NCBI GenBank assembly: GCA_017303935.1
Contig: JAFLBD010000002.1
Location: 434,001 to 498,000, forward strand
Length of the DNA stretch: 64,000 bases
Source: Armatimonadota bacterium
Lineage (GTDB): Bacteria > Armatimonadota > Fimbriimonadia > Fimbriimonadales > Fimbriimonadaceae
Direction: 5' to 3'
In this document: positions 33,645 through 43,457 of the stretch, piece after piece
How positions within the stretch are numbered: position 1 is the stretch's first letter
Layout of the letters: each line of letters starts with the position of its first letter
The notes under the pieces: model-generated
What the model was told of the DNA's origin: nothing
Databases searched by the model: none
Seen by the model: the letters and a program-made list of their open reading frames with translations, nothing else
Translations under genes and position numbers: made by a program

Positions 33645-36600
33645 ATGCAAAAGCACCCGACCTTGACGTTAAACCGCATCGCCCGAATGCACCAGTTGCA
33701 AATCAAAGAATGCCTGATTGTCGCACGGCAACCCCTTTCGATTGAGTTTTGCGACGTTGAGCATCCAGACGAAAAATCGGCGCGCAAACACGGTCCTTGG
33801 GTGCCTGTTCAGGCAGGACATAGCTATGGGCCAGCGTATCGCACCTTCTGGTTCCGCATCACCGGCACAGTGCCTAAAGATTGGGCGGGAAAGGAAGTCG
33901 GAATGATGGCCGAGATTGGCGGCGAGCGCACGGTATGGATCGGCAATACACCTGAACGCGGCATCGATGGCCCACACGCGGTGTACCGGCTCGCTGATGA
34001 AGCAAAAGGTGGGGAGAAAATCGATCTCGCGATCCAGGTGTATTCCGGGAATCCAAGCGTGAGGCTGATCGGAGACACGCCACCACGTAAAGAACTCACC
34101 GAGACGGTGAAATCCGCCGAACTCGTGCTCGTGGACACTCACCTCACACAGCTTCACTTTGATATCGAATTCACGCTGAGTCTGATGAAGACCTTGCCGG
34201 AGAACGACCCGGCTTACTCAACCCTCCTGCGAGCGCTAAACAGTGTTTGCAACGTATTCGATCCCAGCCAACGAGACACGATTCGCGCCGCCCGCAAGCT
34301 CATCAAAGACGCCTTGGGGAGCCTGAATTCCGAGCTCAAACACCAGATCACCGCGGTCGGACACGCTCACCTGGACACGGCATGGCTCTGGCCGCTCCAC
34401 ATCACGCATCTGAAGATGGCGCACACCACGGCGAACCAGCTCTATCTGCTCGAGAGGTACCCCGATTACGTGTTTGTCCACTCTCAGGCAAGTCAATACG
34501 AATGGCTCGAAGACGAGAATCCCGCACTGTTTGAGCGTCTAAAGTCCGCGATTGATGCCAAACGATGGGAAGTCGTAGGGAGCATGTGGGTCGAAGCGGA
34601 TTGCAACATCACCGGCGGCGAGAGCTTGATCCGGCAATTCCTCTATGGCCGGCAATACTTCGAAGAAAAGTTGGGCGTCGTCACCGACGACATGTGGCTG
34701 CCAGACGTTTTCGGCTATGCCGCCGCATTGCCGCAGATTCTGAAAAAATTCGGCATCAAGTATTTCTTGACGCAAAAAATCAGCTGGAATCAGACCAACA
34801 AGTTCCCACACAACACCTTCCTTTGGAAGGGGATCGACGGCACCTCGATCTGGTCCCATTTCCCACCCGCAGACACGTATGTCGGTAACGGCACACCACA
34901 AGAAATAATTGAGAGTGTCCGAAAGCACAAGGACCAAGCCCGAAGCGACCAATCACTGTACATTTTCGGGCATGGTGATGGCGGCGGAGGCCCAACCGAA
35001 GAACACTTGGAGCTGCTCAAGCGCGGCCGAACTGCGCCGTATATGCCAGAAATCGAGCTCGGCAAACAAGCGATACAGTTCTTCCGCGAGGCGAAAGCGC
35101 GGAGCCGCGACCTCACCACTTGGTCGGGAGAGTTGTATCTCGAAATGCACCGAGGTACCTACACCAGTCAAGCGAACAACAAGAAGTGGAATCGACAATC
35201 CGAATTCCTGATGCGCGACGCAGAATGGCTTTGGTGCTTTGCAGGTGATCTGCCCAAGAAGTACCCACAGGCAGAAATCGAAAGGCTGTGGAAGCTTGTG
35301 CTACTCAATCAATTCCACGACATCATCCCGGGCTCTTCCGTTCGAGAAGTTTACGAAGACTCGGATCGCGATTACGCTGACATCCTCACCGGAGGGCAGG
35401 CGCTCGTTGATCAGGCACTACAAACGATTGGTGAAAAGCTTGGCGCGGGGCCGGATTCAGTGGCTCTGTTTGCCAACAGCTCCGTCCCGAGCCAAGCGTC
35501 GATTCCGTGGGAGAAAGATGAAGCCCCAACGAGTATTCAGGTTGGCAACTCGATCTATCCAGTGCAATTGATCGAGCAGTTTGACGAGCGTCAATTGATC
35601 TTCGAAACCCCAGAAGCAGCGATGGGGTCCGTTGCCGTTGGCCAGTTCTCCGACACGCCGATCACGACACGTGCTCGGCTCAAAGTTCGAGAACGAAAAA
35701 TCGAGAATGGGGAGTGGTCGGTCCGGTTTGACACTAACGGAAATATCACCAGCATCACCGCGATTGATGACTCGAATACGGAGTTCGTGGAGGCTGACAA
35801 ACTCGCCAACGTGTTCCAAATCTTCGACGATAGACCGAATTTCTGGGGCGCATGGGATGTCGATCCGTGGACCATGGAGACCGAACGGTCTTTGTTCAAG
35901 GCGGAGTCTGTCGAAGTCGTCGAACGCGGTCCGGTCCGGGTCGCAATTGAAGTCGTACGGCGTATCAGCGATGTCAGCTGGATTCGACAACGCATCAGCC
36001 TCGGGCCAACACCGGGGATTCGGTTTGATACGGAGATCGAATGGAGAGAAGCGCACAAACTGCTCAAGGTGGCGTTCCCACTCAATGTCAACGCCAACCG
36101 TGCCACCTACGAAATTCAGTTTGGGCATGTCGAAAGACCAACCCATCAAAACACCAGCTGGGATACCGCTCGGTTCGAAGTGCCTGCCCAAAAATGGGTA
36201 GATGTGAGCCAAGGTGACCTCGGTGTGGCTCTGCTTAATGACTCCAAGTACGGATTTGACTGTGTTGGATCAACGCTGAGAATGTCGCTCCTGCGCGCCC
36301 CAAAGGCTCCAGATCCAGAGTGCGATATGGGCCGGCACCGGTTCAGCTATGTGCTCCTGCCACACTATGATGGTCTTCAGCAAAGCGACGTCGTTGCTGC
36401 GGCATACGCGCTGAATTCGCCGCTTCGACACAAGGCACTGAATCCAAGCCAAGGTGTGGCCGACCGACTGCCGAAACTGGTGGGCATCGACACACGAAAT
36501 TTGATCATCGAGACGGTCAAGAAGGCGGAGCGATCCAATCACATCATCGTCCGGCTGTACGAATGCCACAACTCGCGCGGAGTGGCAAGTCTGACGTGCG

Positions 36601-36731
36601 CACGGCCGATCCAGCGGGCGTTCATAGTGAACTTGGAAGAGCGCGAACCCCGCGAAATTGAGCTTGTGGACGGCATGGTGCCGATCAGCTACCTGCCGTT
36701 TGAGATCATCACTTTGATGCTTGAGGTTTGA
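33645..36731 (+). CDS. Alpha-mannosidase (GH38)
   Basis: 1028 aa from the ATG at 33645; a second ATG at 33687 (MHQLQIKE) may be the native start, as no ribosome site favours either. GH38 retaining alpha-mannosidase, with the N-terminal catalytic domain starting AVGHAHLDTAWLWPL (zinc His and Asp), nucleophile D319 in EADCNITGGES and the WLPDVFGYAAALPQIL loop, and then the C-terminal beta domains. No signal peptide is seen, so it is likely cytosolic, degrading imported mannosides. Its stop lies in a hairpin shared with the convergent ABC gene. Confidence 0.92.
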   Translation: MQKHPTLTLNRIARMHQLQIKECLIVARQPLSIEFCDVEHPDEKSARKHGPWVPVQAGHSYGPAYRTFWFRITGTVPKDWAGKEVGMMAEIGGERTVWIGNTPERGIDGPHAVYRLADEAKGGEKIDLAIQVYSGNPSVRLIGDTPPRKELTETVKSAELVLVDTHLTQLHFDIEFTLSLMKTLPENDPAYSTLLRALNSVCNVFDPSQRDTIRAARKLIKDALGSLNSELKHQITAVGHAHLDTAWLWPLHITHLKMAHTTANQLYLLERYPDYVFVHSQASQYEWLEDENPALFERLKSAIDAKRWEVVGSMWVEADCNITGGESLIRQFLYGRQYFEEKLGVVTDDMWLPDVFGYAAALPQILKKFGIKYFLTQKISWNQTNKFPHNTFLWKGIDGTSIWSHFPPADTYVGNGTPQEIIESVRKHKDQARSDQSLYIFGHGDGGGGPTEEHLELLKRGRTAPYMPEIELGKQAIQFFREAKARSRDLTTWSGELYLEMHRGTYTSQANNKKWNRQSEFLMRDAEWLWCFAGDLPKKYPQAEIERLWKLVLLNQFHDIIPGSSVREVYEDSDRDYADILTGGQALVDQALQTIGEKLGAGPDSVALFANSSVPSQASIPWEKDEAPTSIQVGNSIYPVQLIEQFDERQLIFETPEAAMGSVAVGQFSDTPITTRARLKVRERKIENGEWSVRFDTNGNITSITAIDDSNTEFVEADKLANVFQIFDDRPNFWGAWDVDPWTMETERSLFKAESVEVVERGPVRVAIEVVRRISDVSWIRQRISLGPTPGIRFDTEIEWREAHKLLKVAFPLNVNANRATYEIQFGHVERPTHQNTSWDTARFEVPAQKWVDVSQGDLGVALLNDSKYGFDCVGSTLRMSLLRAPKAPDPECDMGRHRFSYVLLPHYDGLQQSDVVAAAYALNSPLRHKALNPSQGVADRLPKLVGIDTRNLIIETVKKAERSNHIIVRLYECHNSRGVASLTCARPIQRAFIVNLEEREPREIELVDGMVPISYLPFEIITLMLEV

Positions 36732-36744
36732 CCTCAAGCATCAA
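36714..36744. terminator. Hairpin spanning both stop codons of convergent genes
   Basis: A 14-bp perfect stem (36714-36727 with 36731-36744) has a 3-nt loop. It contains the last codons and stop of the mannosidase and the stop of the ABC exporter on the other strand. No strong U-run follows on either side, so it is a possible two-way terminator or 3'-end stabiliser. Confidence 0.55.
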
Positions 36745-38549
36745 TTCGGAAGCAATTGTTCTGACTTGAACTGCTCGTTGTACAGCTTTGCATACTCACC
36801 TTCGAGGGCGAGAAGTTCGCTGTGAGTGCCTCGCTCGACGATCTGCCCTGCACGCATCACCAGGATCAAGTCGGCAGCCAAGATGGTGCTTAGACGGTGA
36901 GCGATGGCGAAAGTCGTGCGACCTTCCATCAACTCGTTTAGGGAGTTTTGGATGATCCGTTCGCTCACCGTGTCGAGCGCGCTGGTTGCTTCGTCGAGAA
37001 TGAGGATTCGGGGGTTTTTGAGAATGGTGCGAGCGATGGCAAGGCGTTGTTTTTCGCCGCCACTCAGCTTGTAGCCGCGTTCGCCAACCACCGTGTCGTA
37101 TCCATCCGCTAATCCGGCGATATGATCGTGAATCGCCGCCTTTTTGCACGCGTCGATGATCTCCGCATCGGTGGCATCTGGCCTCGCCACGCGCATGTTC
37201 TCCTTGATGGTGGTGTGCATCAAGTAGGTCTCTTGGGTGACTGCGCCGATCACTCTGGTCAGCGATTGCAACGTGTAGTCCTGCAAAGGCGCGCCGTCGA
37301 TTTTGACCTGACCCTTGTCAGGATCGTAGAACCTTGGAATGAGATAGGTCATCGTGGTCTTACCGGCACCGCTATGACCCACCAACGCAACCAATTGGCC
37401 CGGTTTCGCTTCGAAACTCACGTCGGAGAGCGTCCACTGAGTTTCCTCGCCTTCGGTGGATTCGTAAGCAAACCATACATTTTCGAAGGAGACTTCGCCG
37501 CGCACATCCTCCGGTCGCAGATCGCGAGCACCTTGGGTGTCGTTGATATCCCGAGGCATGTCCAAGTATTCGAAAATGCGGCTAAAGAGAGCGAAACTGC
37601 TCATGATCTCGACCTGCGCTCTCAGCAACCCTGTCATCGGGAAGAACAATCGCACCTGCAAGCCGGTAAACGCCATCAGCTTTCCGACCGTAATAGAGCT
37701 ATCCCCGTGAGTCACCATCAAGTACCCAGCCAGCCAGTAAACGAGCGTCGGAGCCAGTTGGGTGATCATTCGGATCATGCCGAAGAACAAGTATTGAACG
37801 ACCGAGTTCTTGATCTGCCATCGGGCGAGCTCTTTGTTTTCCTGAGCGAATTGGGACGCCAGCACATCAACGTGTCCAGCGGTTTTAGTTAGCAAGATCC
37901 CGCTCACCGAGAGCGTTTCTTGCATCACGGAATTCAGGTCGCTGGTTTTCTCTTGGACACCAGTGCGGACCTTGCGAGCAAATTCACCCACCCATTTGCC
38001 AACCACCATGAACACGGGCACCATGGCCAGCGAGAGCAATGTCAGCCTCCAATCGAGCCAGAACATCGCGATCAAAGCGCTGATGACGATGCCAATATTC
38101 GATAACTGGTCGGTGAGCGTGTTGCTTACGACGTTTTGAATCCCGCCAACATCGCTGATCATTCGGGTCTGAATCTCGCCGGTCCGAGTGGAGGTGAAGA
38201 ACCGGAGGCTCATTCCTTGCAAGTGAACATAGAGCTTCTGGCGCAGTTCACACATGATCTCCTGGCCGATGATCACACTCCAGTAACCGTATAGCAAGGT
38301 CATACCGGCTCCGGCCAAGACCGCAATCAGAGTCAATCCAGAATAGGTTGCGATCACGTTGAGGTTGCCCTTCGAAAGACCGTCGTCAACGATATGCTGA
38401 ACCAAAAAAGGAGGCACAATGCCTAGAACCACACCAATGATCACCGCAAAGATCGTTCGTATGACCTGGACGCGATGAGGCGCAAAGAGGCCCAGAATTC
38501 GGCGAAGCAATGCGCGATCAAGCTGCCTTTGCGGCTTTTGGGGATTCAT
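36741..38549 (-). CDS. ABC exporter, fused membrane and ATPase domains
   Basis: About 602 aa from the ATG at 38549 (the frame is open to 38603). Six transmembrane helices in the first 320 residues are followed by an ATPase with Walker A VGHSGAGKTTM, signature LSGGEKQRLAIARTI, Walker B ILILDEATSALD and H-loop AIAHRLST. It works as a dimer in the inner membrane; the substrate (lipid, peptide or drug) is not readable. It diverges from the MmgE/PrpD gene with only 25 nt between starts, so their promoters must overlap. Confidence 0.9.
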   Translation of the reverse strand: MNPQKPQRQLDRALLRRILGLFAPHRVQVIRTIFAVIIGVVLGIVPPFLVQHIVDDGLSKGNLNVIATYSGLTLIAVLAGAGMTLLYGYWSVIIGQEIMCELRQKLYVHLQGMSLRFFTSTRTGEIQTRMISDVGGIQNVVSNTLTDQLSNIGIVISALIAMFWLDWRLTLLSLAMVPVFMVVGKWVGEFARKVRTGVQEKTSDLNSVMQETLSVSGILLTKTAGHVDVLASQFAQENKELARWQIKNSVVQYLFFGMIRMITQLAPTLVYWLAGYLMVTHGDSSITVGKLMAFTGLQVRLFFPMTGLLRAQVEIMSSFALFSRIFEYLDMPRDINDTQGARDLRPEDVRGEVSFENVWFAYESTEGEETQWTLSDVSFEAKPGQLVALVGHSGAGKTTMTYLIPRFYDPDKGQVKIDGAPLQDYTLQSLTRVIGAVTQETYLMHTTIKENMRVARPDATDAEIIDACKKAAIHDHIAGLADGYDTVVGERGYKLSGGEKQRLAIARTILKNPRILILDEATSALDTVSERIIQNSLNELMEGRTTFAIAHRLSTILAADLILVMRAGQIVERGTHSELLALEGEYAKLYNEQFKSEQLLPN

Positions 38550-38574
38550 GGCTTTGAGGGTACCCTCATAAGTT

Positions 38575-40164
38575 ATGAGCAACTCCGTATTGCTGGCGCG
38601 CAACTCGAATCAGGCCCTCGGCATCGGCCAATTCGCGATCGACTTTATGGCTGGAAAGCTTGGCCCTGGTCCGAGCGCAGCGGTGCTGGAACGCACGCGG
38701 TTGTTCCACACCGATTCGGTTCTTTGCGGTCTCTCGGCATTAGCGCTACAGACCAACGCGCCGACTATCTTGCGGCAAGAAGCGCTGGAGTATCGGTGCG
38801 ATGATCCCGAGCGGGCGGCATTCGTCTTCGGTAGCAACCAGGGTGTTGTCGCCGAAAAGGCGATCGTCGCTAATAGTGCAGCAGTACGGGAATGGGATAG
38901 TAACGGAACCAACTTTGGATACCGACCTGAACTTGGATTCATCGCCGGTGAGTTCGGACACAACGACTTTTATCCTGTCGTGATCGCCGCATGCCAGCAA
39001 AAGGGGCTTGACGGAGGGACGGCCCTGCGCGCGATGGTTTTGCTCGATGAGATACGCGGACGATTAGCAGAAGTCTTCTCGCTCAAAACATACAAGATCG
39101 ACCACGTCGTGCATGGTGCGATTGGCAGCGCGGCGACTTATGGCGCGTTGATGGGTGCAACCGCAGAGCAGATTGAAAGCGCGATCGGAATGTTCGTGGC
39201 TCACTACATTCCATGGCGCGCGATCCGCGCTGGGAAGCAACTTTCAGACAGTAAGGGAGCGAGCGCGGCCATCAGTACCGAAGCGGCAATCCTCTGCATG
39301 AAGAGGTCGATGAACGGATTCATTGGTCCGAAAGATATCTTCCGAAATCCAGAAGCAATTTGGAGATTTTTTGAACCGACGACCTCAGGAGCGGAGCGGT
39401 GGAAGGAGAGCGGCGACAGTCCGTTTGACCTTCATCTCAGCCACAGCGGTGATGATTTCGCCGTCATGGGAATGCACTTCAAGCTCGGCCTCTATGAGCA
39501 CCAATCTGCGGGGGCGTTGCAGGGACTGATCGATCTGTTGCGCGCAAATCCAAGCTTGCTGGACGATCCAAATGGCGGCGCAATTGATAAGATCGTGATC
39601 AAGGCATACGAACCAGCATTCGGCATCATTGGCAACCCGATGAAGCGTGAGCCAAAGACGCGCCAGTCCGCAGACCACTCGATGGTCTACATCATTTGTA
39701 CGTTGTTGCGAAAGGCGCTGGAGAACCCAGAGGCGGTGATAGGGGCCGCCGATCAAAATGAGATTTGGAAGTCGCTAATGCTTGATCCGCATGATTTCCA
39801 TGCCAGCGCGATCTTCAACGAAAAAACGCACCAGCTGATCGCCAAAGTGGAGTTTGAGCATGGCGGCCCAGAATATGATGCCAACTATCCAGACGGAATC
39901 CCGACAAGCTTGGTGATCCACTCGGGTGGTGCATCGCTGGACTCGGGCCTTGTGATGTATCCGTCGGGACACGCAAGAAATAAGACGGCCGATTTGCACG
40001 GAATCTTGGCGCACAAGTTCGAGTTGCTCGGCAAGATCGCCTTCGCCGATGGTGCCGATGTTAAGGCCGAAGTGGCAAAACTGGAAGCGATCGCCGATAC
40101 CACAGCATTTGATCTGCCTCACCTGTACGACTTTGTGATCGAATCTCGGCCTGGTTACGAATAA
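38575..40164 (+). CDS. MmgE/PrpD family protein (2-methylcitrate dehydratase-like)
   Basis: 529 aa. The family includes PrpD (2-methylcitrate dehydratase), aconitate decarboxylase and iminodisuccinate epimerase. Visible hallmarks are the helical N-terminal half with VVHGAIGSAATYGALMGATA and AIRAGKQLSDSKGASAAIS, and the C-terminal MRE domain with KIVIKAYEPA and KREPKTRQSADHSMVYI. No prpB or prpC neighbours are present, so a propionate role is not shown. A terminator follows its stop. Confidence 0.85.
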   Translation: MSNSVLLARNSNQALGIGQFAIDFMAGKLGPGPSAAVLERTRLFHTDSVLCGLSALALQTNAPTILRQEALEYRCDDPERAAFVFGSNQGVVAEKAIVANSAAVREWDSNGTNFGYRPELGFIAGEFGHNDFYPVVIAACQQKGLDGGTALRAMVLLDEIRGRLAEVFSLKTYKIDHVVHGAIGSAATYGALMGATAEQIESAIGMFVAHYIPWRAIRAGKQLSDSKGASAAISTEAAILCMKRSMNGFIGPKDIFRNPEAIWRFFEPTTSGAERWKESGDSPFDLHLSHSGDDFAVMGMHFKLGLYEHQSAGALQGLIDLLRANPSLLDDPNGGAIDKIVIKAYEPAFGIIGNPMKREPKTRQSADHSMVYIICTLLRKALENPEAVIGAADQNEIWKSLMLDPHDFHASAIFNEKTHQLIAKVEFEHGGPEYDANYPDGIPTSLVIHSGGASLDSGLVMYPSGHARNKTADLHGILAHKFELLGKIAFADGADVKAEVAKLEAIADTTAFDLPHLYDFVIESRPGYE

Positions 40165-40180
40165 GAAACGGCGGATAACA

Positions 40181-40221
40181 AAAAAATCGGGTGAGCCAAA
40201 CTTGGCTCACCCGATTTTGTT
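40181..40221. terminator. Bidirectional terminator between prpD-like and RRM genes
   Basis: A 17-bp perfect stem (40183-40199 with 40202-40218) has an A-run on its left and T-rich sequence on its right. It therefore works as a U-tailed terminator for the plus-strand MmgE/PrpD gene and, more strongly, for the minus-strand RRM gene. Confidence 0.88.
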
Positions 40222-40239
40222 TAGCTTAAAAACTGGTGA

Positions 40240-40677
40240 TTACCAGCCTCGGCCGCCGCCGCCGCCACGACCATTGTCGCGACCTCGGCCACCGCCTCCG
40301 CCTCCGCGTCCGCCGCCGCCACCAAAGCCGCCGCGTCCACCGCCGCCGCCATCACGGCCACCGCCGCCTCCGCCAAAGCCGCCGCGTCCACCGCCGCCGC
40401 CTCCGCCGAAGCCACCGCGTCCACCACCGCCGCCACCGGCTGGTCGATCTTCGCGTGGTCGAGCTTCGTCAACTTTGATTGGTCGGCCCTTCAAAACGGA
40501 ACCGTCCATCGCTTCAATAGCGGCTGCCAATTGATCTTCTGCGATGTCGATGAATGCAATACCGCGATCGGCCATCACGCGGGCGTTGCTGGGTTGATAG
40601 TCTCCGAAGTGCATCAACACTTCTTCTTCCGTTGCCGAGTAGGCAAGGTTTCCGATAAATAGGCGCTTTGTGCTCAT
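40240..40677 (-). CDS. Glycine-rich RRM RNA-binding protein
   Basis: 145 aa. An RRM domain at residues 1-75 has RNP2 RLFIGNLAY and an RNP1-like RGIAFIDI. It is followed by a 65-residue tail of Gly with Arg and Phe (RGG/FGG-type repeats). This is the architecture of bacterial and plant cold-inducible RNA-binding proteins, expected to chaperone RNA and perhaps to condense. The tail is coded by simple GCC/GCG-type repeats (about 40250-40440). It is monocistronic, with a strong promoter about 160 nt upstream and a strong terminator. Confidence 0.9.
   Translation of the reverse strand: MSTKRLFIGNLAYSATEEEVLMHFGDYQPSNARVMADRGIAFIDIAEDQLAAAIEAMDGSVLKGRPIKVDEARPREDRPAGGGGGGRGGFGGGGGGGRGGFGGGGGGRDGGGGGRGGFGGGGGRGGGGGGRGRDNGRGGGGGRGW
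40252..40440. repeat. Low-complexity GC-rich triplet repeats coding the Gly/Arg tail
   Basis: An imperfect run of GCC/CCG-type triplets forms the 3' half of the RRM gene. Slippage here would change the number of Gly residues without shifting the frame when it occurs in threes. The opposite strand reads as an open polyproline frame by chance. Confidence 0.8.
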
Positions 40678-40833
40678 TTTCTATGCTTCTTGCAGCATTG
40701 CAGGTTACCGACTAACGGCCTGCCCCATGGATAACGAACGGATGACGACTTAATTGAAATGAGCGCCTACGAGCGGAATTACCATCAGGACCATACAAGG
40801 CTGACGTTCGAAACTGGGTTTATCACCCAATTA
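40678..40833 (-). other. Long 5' leader of the RRM gene
   Basis: No reading frame is seen between the predicted transcription start and the RRM ATG. The stretch has several short inverted repeats but no hairpin with a U-run. A role in temperature-dependent or autogenous control is an inference from the gene type. Confidence 0.4.
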
Positions 40834-40868
40834 CGAGTCAAGTATAGCTGAATTCAACCAGAATGCAA
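40834..40868 (-). promoter_or_regulatory. Sigma-70-like promoter of the RRM gene
   Basis: On the minus strand a -35 box TTGCAT (40868-40863) and a -10 box TATACT (40846-40841) are separated by 16 nt. Transcription would begin near 40834 and give a leader of about 155 nt, long for this compact genome and reminiscent of cold-shock mRNAs. Confidence 0.6.
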
Positions 40869-40893
40869 CAACTTCGGGGGATAATTAGCGGCT

Positions 40894-42027
40894 GTGAATC
40901 AAATTGGGCCTCAGCGCCAACTCCTCGCCGCTAGTGGTTTCATTTGGTTTTTCCTCATGGGATGCTTTGTCACCATGAGCGGGCCGGCGGGAATTGCCTT
41001 GATTCGAAAGTTTGGCTTGCCTCTCGATTCGGCCCCCCAAGTCGCCACAAGCTTCTTCATCGGATCGATGGGAGTCATTTTCGCGTCCGCAGTATTCTCG
41101 AGGCTTTTTGCCGGTGTTTGGGTGCCAAGGGTTTGTGCTGCTCTGTACTTCGCGGGGGCACTCATCGCGTCACTTTCGACTCAATGGAACGCGCTCCTTC
41201 TTGGGGTCGGAATGATCGGAGCCGCCAACGGTGGTCTATCAATCTGGTTCAACGCCGAAGTCGCCAAACAATTCGATGGCCCAAAAGTTGGAATGTGGTT
41301 GACCATCGTCAACGGATTTTGGGCAGTTGGCGCGATTTGCGGACCTTACCTTTTGTCCCAATTTAGCCAGACCCCTCAGATCCCATTTTGGTTTCTGTGT
41401 GGGAGCGCGGGAATCGGATTGTTGATGACCTTCGGTCTCAGGCAAACCGATCAGATGGAATCCGAATCACATGATCAAACCTCAAAGCTTCCAGGCCGTG
41501 TTTTCGGCCTCAGCCTCCTGCTGGGGATGTATGTCGGAACAGAAAGCTCCTGCATCGTCTGGATGACCCAGCATTTGATCTCGGCGCACGGAATGAAGCT
41601 AGAATCTGCGGCCCAGATCGGATCGATGGTTTGGCTAGCGTTTGCGGTCGGCCGATTTGGAAGCGGCAAGATGCTACAGCGTCTCGGTGCACCAATCTTC
41701 GTGGCGACTTGCATGGCGGTGGCGTGCGGCGGGCTTCTGTTGACGATGAGTTCAACAACGGTCGTCGCCGGATATATTTTGCTTGGCTTGGCGATGGGGC
41801 CGACGTTTCCTTCGGTGATCCTCTGGGGGACGAGCCTGACCACGCAAACGCACAAAGCGACCTCGATCATGGTGATCGGCGCGGCCATCGCGGCTGCCGT
41901 GTTTCCGAACCTCGTCGGTTCAATCGTAGCCAACCAAATGTCACAATTGCCGATCGTGCTGATCGTAGGATTTGGGTTGATCGTGGCCCTCGCCACGGCC
42001 TGGCGAAAGGACTTTGTTCGAGCTTAA
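40894..42027 (+). CDS. MFS transporter
   Basis: 377 aa from a GTG with a GGGGG ribosome site about 12 nt before it. Twelve hydrophobic segments in two halves of six are joined by a charged loop near residues 185-200 (RQTDQMESESHDQTSK). The shape resembles FucP- or sugar-type MFS permeases, but motif A (GxxxDRxGRR) is weak and the substrate cannot be told. It is divergent from the RRM gene and lies 29 nt before asnS on the same strand. Confidence 0.82.
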   Translation: MNQIGPQRQLLAASGFIWFFLMGCFVTMSGPAGIALIRKFGLPLDSAPQVATSFFIGSMGVIFASAVFSRLFAGVWVPRVCAALYFAGALIASLSTQWNALLLGVGMIGAANGGLSIWFNAEVAKQFDGPKVGMWLTIVNGFWAVGAICGPYLLSQFSQTPQIPFWFLCGSAGIGLLMTFGLRQTDQMESESHDQTSKLPGRVFGLSLLLGMYVGTESSCIVWMTQHLISAHGMKLESAAQIGSMVWLAFAVGRFGSGKMLQRLGAPIFVATCMAVACGGLLLTMSSTTVVAGYILLGLAMGPTFPSVILWGTSLTTQTHKATSIMVIGAAIAAAVFPNLVGSIVANQMSQLPIVLIVGFGLIVALATAWRKDFVRA

Positions 42028-42056
42028 CCTAGCTCCGGTACAATCCTGCTTGAACG

Positions 42057-43454
42057 ATGGATTATCGACGCCAGTACATCAAACAACTTTTTGAACTTGC
42101 CCCCGGCACAGAAGTTTCGGCCTACGGATGGGTGAAAACCCGTCGTGATAGCAAGGAAGTGACCTTCGTCCAACTGAATGACGGGTCTTGCTTCCAAGAC
42201 CTTCAGGTCGTGATCCCGAATGGTGCCGTTTCAGACGAGATCGTCAAGAAGATGACGACGGGTGCAAGTGTTTGCCTGTCTGGAAAGATCGTCGAGAGCC
42301 CAGCCGCCGGGCAAGCGGTCGAACTGCTTTGTAGCTCGGCAGAGCTGTTTGGAGAAGCCGATCCAGCCACCTATCCGCTGCAGAAGAAGGGCGCGACGAT
42401 GGAGTTCTTGCGCGAAATTGCGCACCTGCGTGGTCGAGGAAACACGTTTGGCGCGGTGTACCGCGTGCGAGCAAGAGCAAGCTACGCCATTCACAAGTTC
42501 TTCTCAGAGCGAGGCTTTCACAACATCCACACGCCGATCATTACCGCTAGCGATTGCGAAGGTGCCGGTGCAATGTTTGCCGTCACGACTTTGCTCGAGC
42601 AAGGACATCCTGATTTTCCAGCCAAGCTCAAGCTAACCGATTACAAAGAAGACTTCTTTGGTAAGCCTTCTTACCTCACGGTGAGCGGCCAGCTTGAAGC
42701 GGAAACGATGGCGCTGGGCATGACAAACGTGTACACGTTTGGACCGACTTTCCGCGCTGAAAACAGTTCAACCAGCCGGCACTTGGCCGAGTTTTGGATG
42801 ATCGAACCGGAGATGGCGTTCTGCGATTTGGAAGGCGATATGAACCTCGCCGAAGAGTTTCTGAAGACGGTCATCGCCGACATCATGGACCACTGTTCTG
42901 CCGATCTCGACTTCTTCAACAAGCGGATCGAACCAGAATTGCTCTCCACGCTCAACCACGTGGTGGAATCCGGTTTCGAGCGAATGACCTACACCGAAGC
43001 GGTGAAGCATTTGCAGGCAAGTGGTGAGAACTTCGAGTTCCCGGTGGAGTGGGGCACTGACCTTCAGAGTGAGCACGAACGATGGCTCACCGAAGTCAAA
43101 GTCGGTCGCCCAGTGATTCTCACCGACTATCCAAAGGACATCAAAGCGTTTTATATGCGCCTGAACGATGACAACAAGACCGTCCGCGCAATGGACGTGT
43201 TGGCGCCGCGCATTGGCGAGATCATCGGGGGTTCGCAGCGCGAGGACCGACTGGACGTCTTGGAGCGCAGAATCTTGGAAATGGGACTTCCTCTCGAAGC
43301 GTACTGGTGGTACCTCGACTTGCGCCGATTTGGATCGGTGCCACACGCCGGATTTGGGCTTGGGTTCGAGCGGCTGCTCATGTATGTGACAGGAATGAAA
43401 AATATCCGCGACGTGATTCCGTACCACCGCGTTCCGGGATCGGCGGAGTTCTAA
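42057..43454 (+). CDS. asnS: Asparaginyl-tRNA synthetase
   Basis: Charges tRNA-Asn with asparagine. 465 aa class II synthetase with an N-terminal OB-fold anticodon-binding domain ([20 protein letters not shown]), motif 2 ([21 protein letters not shown]) and motif 3 ([12 protein letters not shown]). The AsnRS identity is supported by the insert pattern [20 protein letters not shown] and by [12 protein letters not shown]. The length is normal. Confidence 0.94.
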   Translation: MDYRRQYIKQLFELAPGTEVSAYGWVKTRRDSKEVTFVQLNDGSCFQDLQVVIPNGAVSDEIVKKMTTGASVCLSGKIVESPAAGQAVELLCSSAELFGEADPATYPLQKKGATMEFLREIAHLRGRGNTFGAVYRVRARASYAIHKFFSERGFHNIHTPIITASDCEGAGAMFAVTTLLEQGHPDFPAKLKLTDYKEDFFGKPSYLTVSGQLEAETMALGMTNVYTFGPTFRAENSSTSRHLAEFWMIEPEMAFCDLEGDMNLAEEFLKTVIADIMDHCSADLDFFNKRIEPELLSTLNHVVESGFERMTYTEAVKHLQASGENFEFPVEWGTDLQSEHERWLTEVKVGRPVILTDYPKDIKAFYMRLNDDNKTVRAMDVLAPRIGEIIGGSQREDRLDVLERRILEMGLPLEAYWWYLDLRRFGSVPHAGFGLGFERLLMYVTGMKNIRDVIPYHRVPGSAEF

Positions 43455-43457
43455 AAT

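Noticed and set aside
40202-40534. Polyproline/arginine open frame opposite the RRM gene
   Set aside because: It is the mirror of the Gly-rich tail; the triplet repeat opens several frames by chance.
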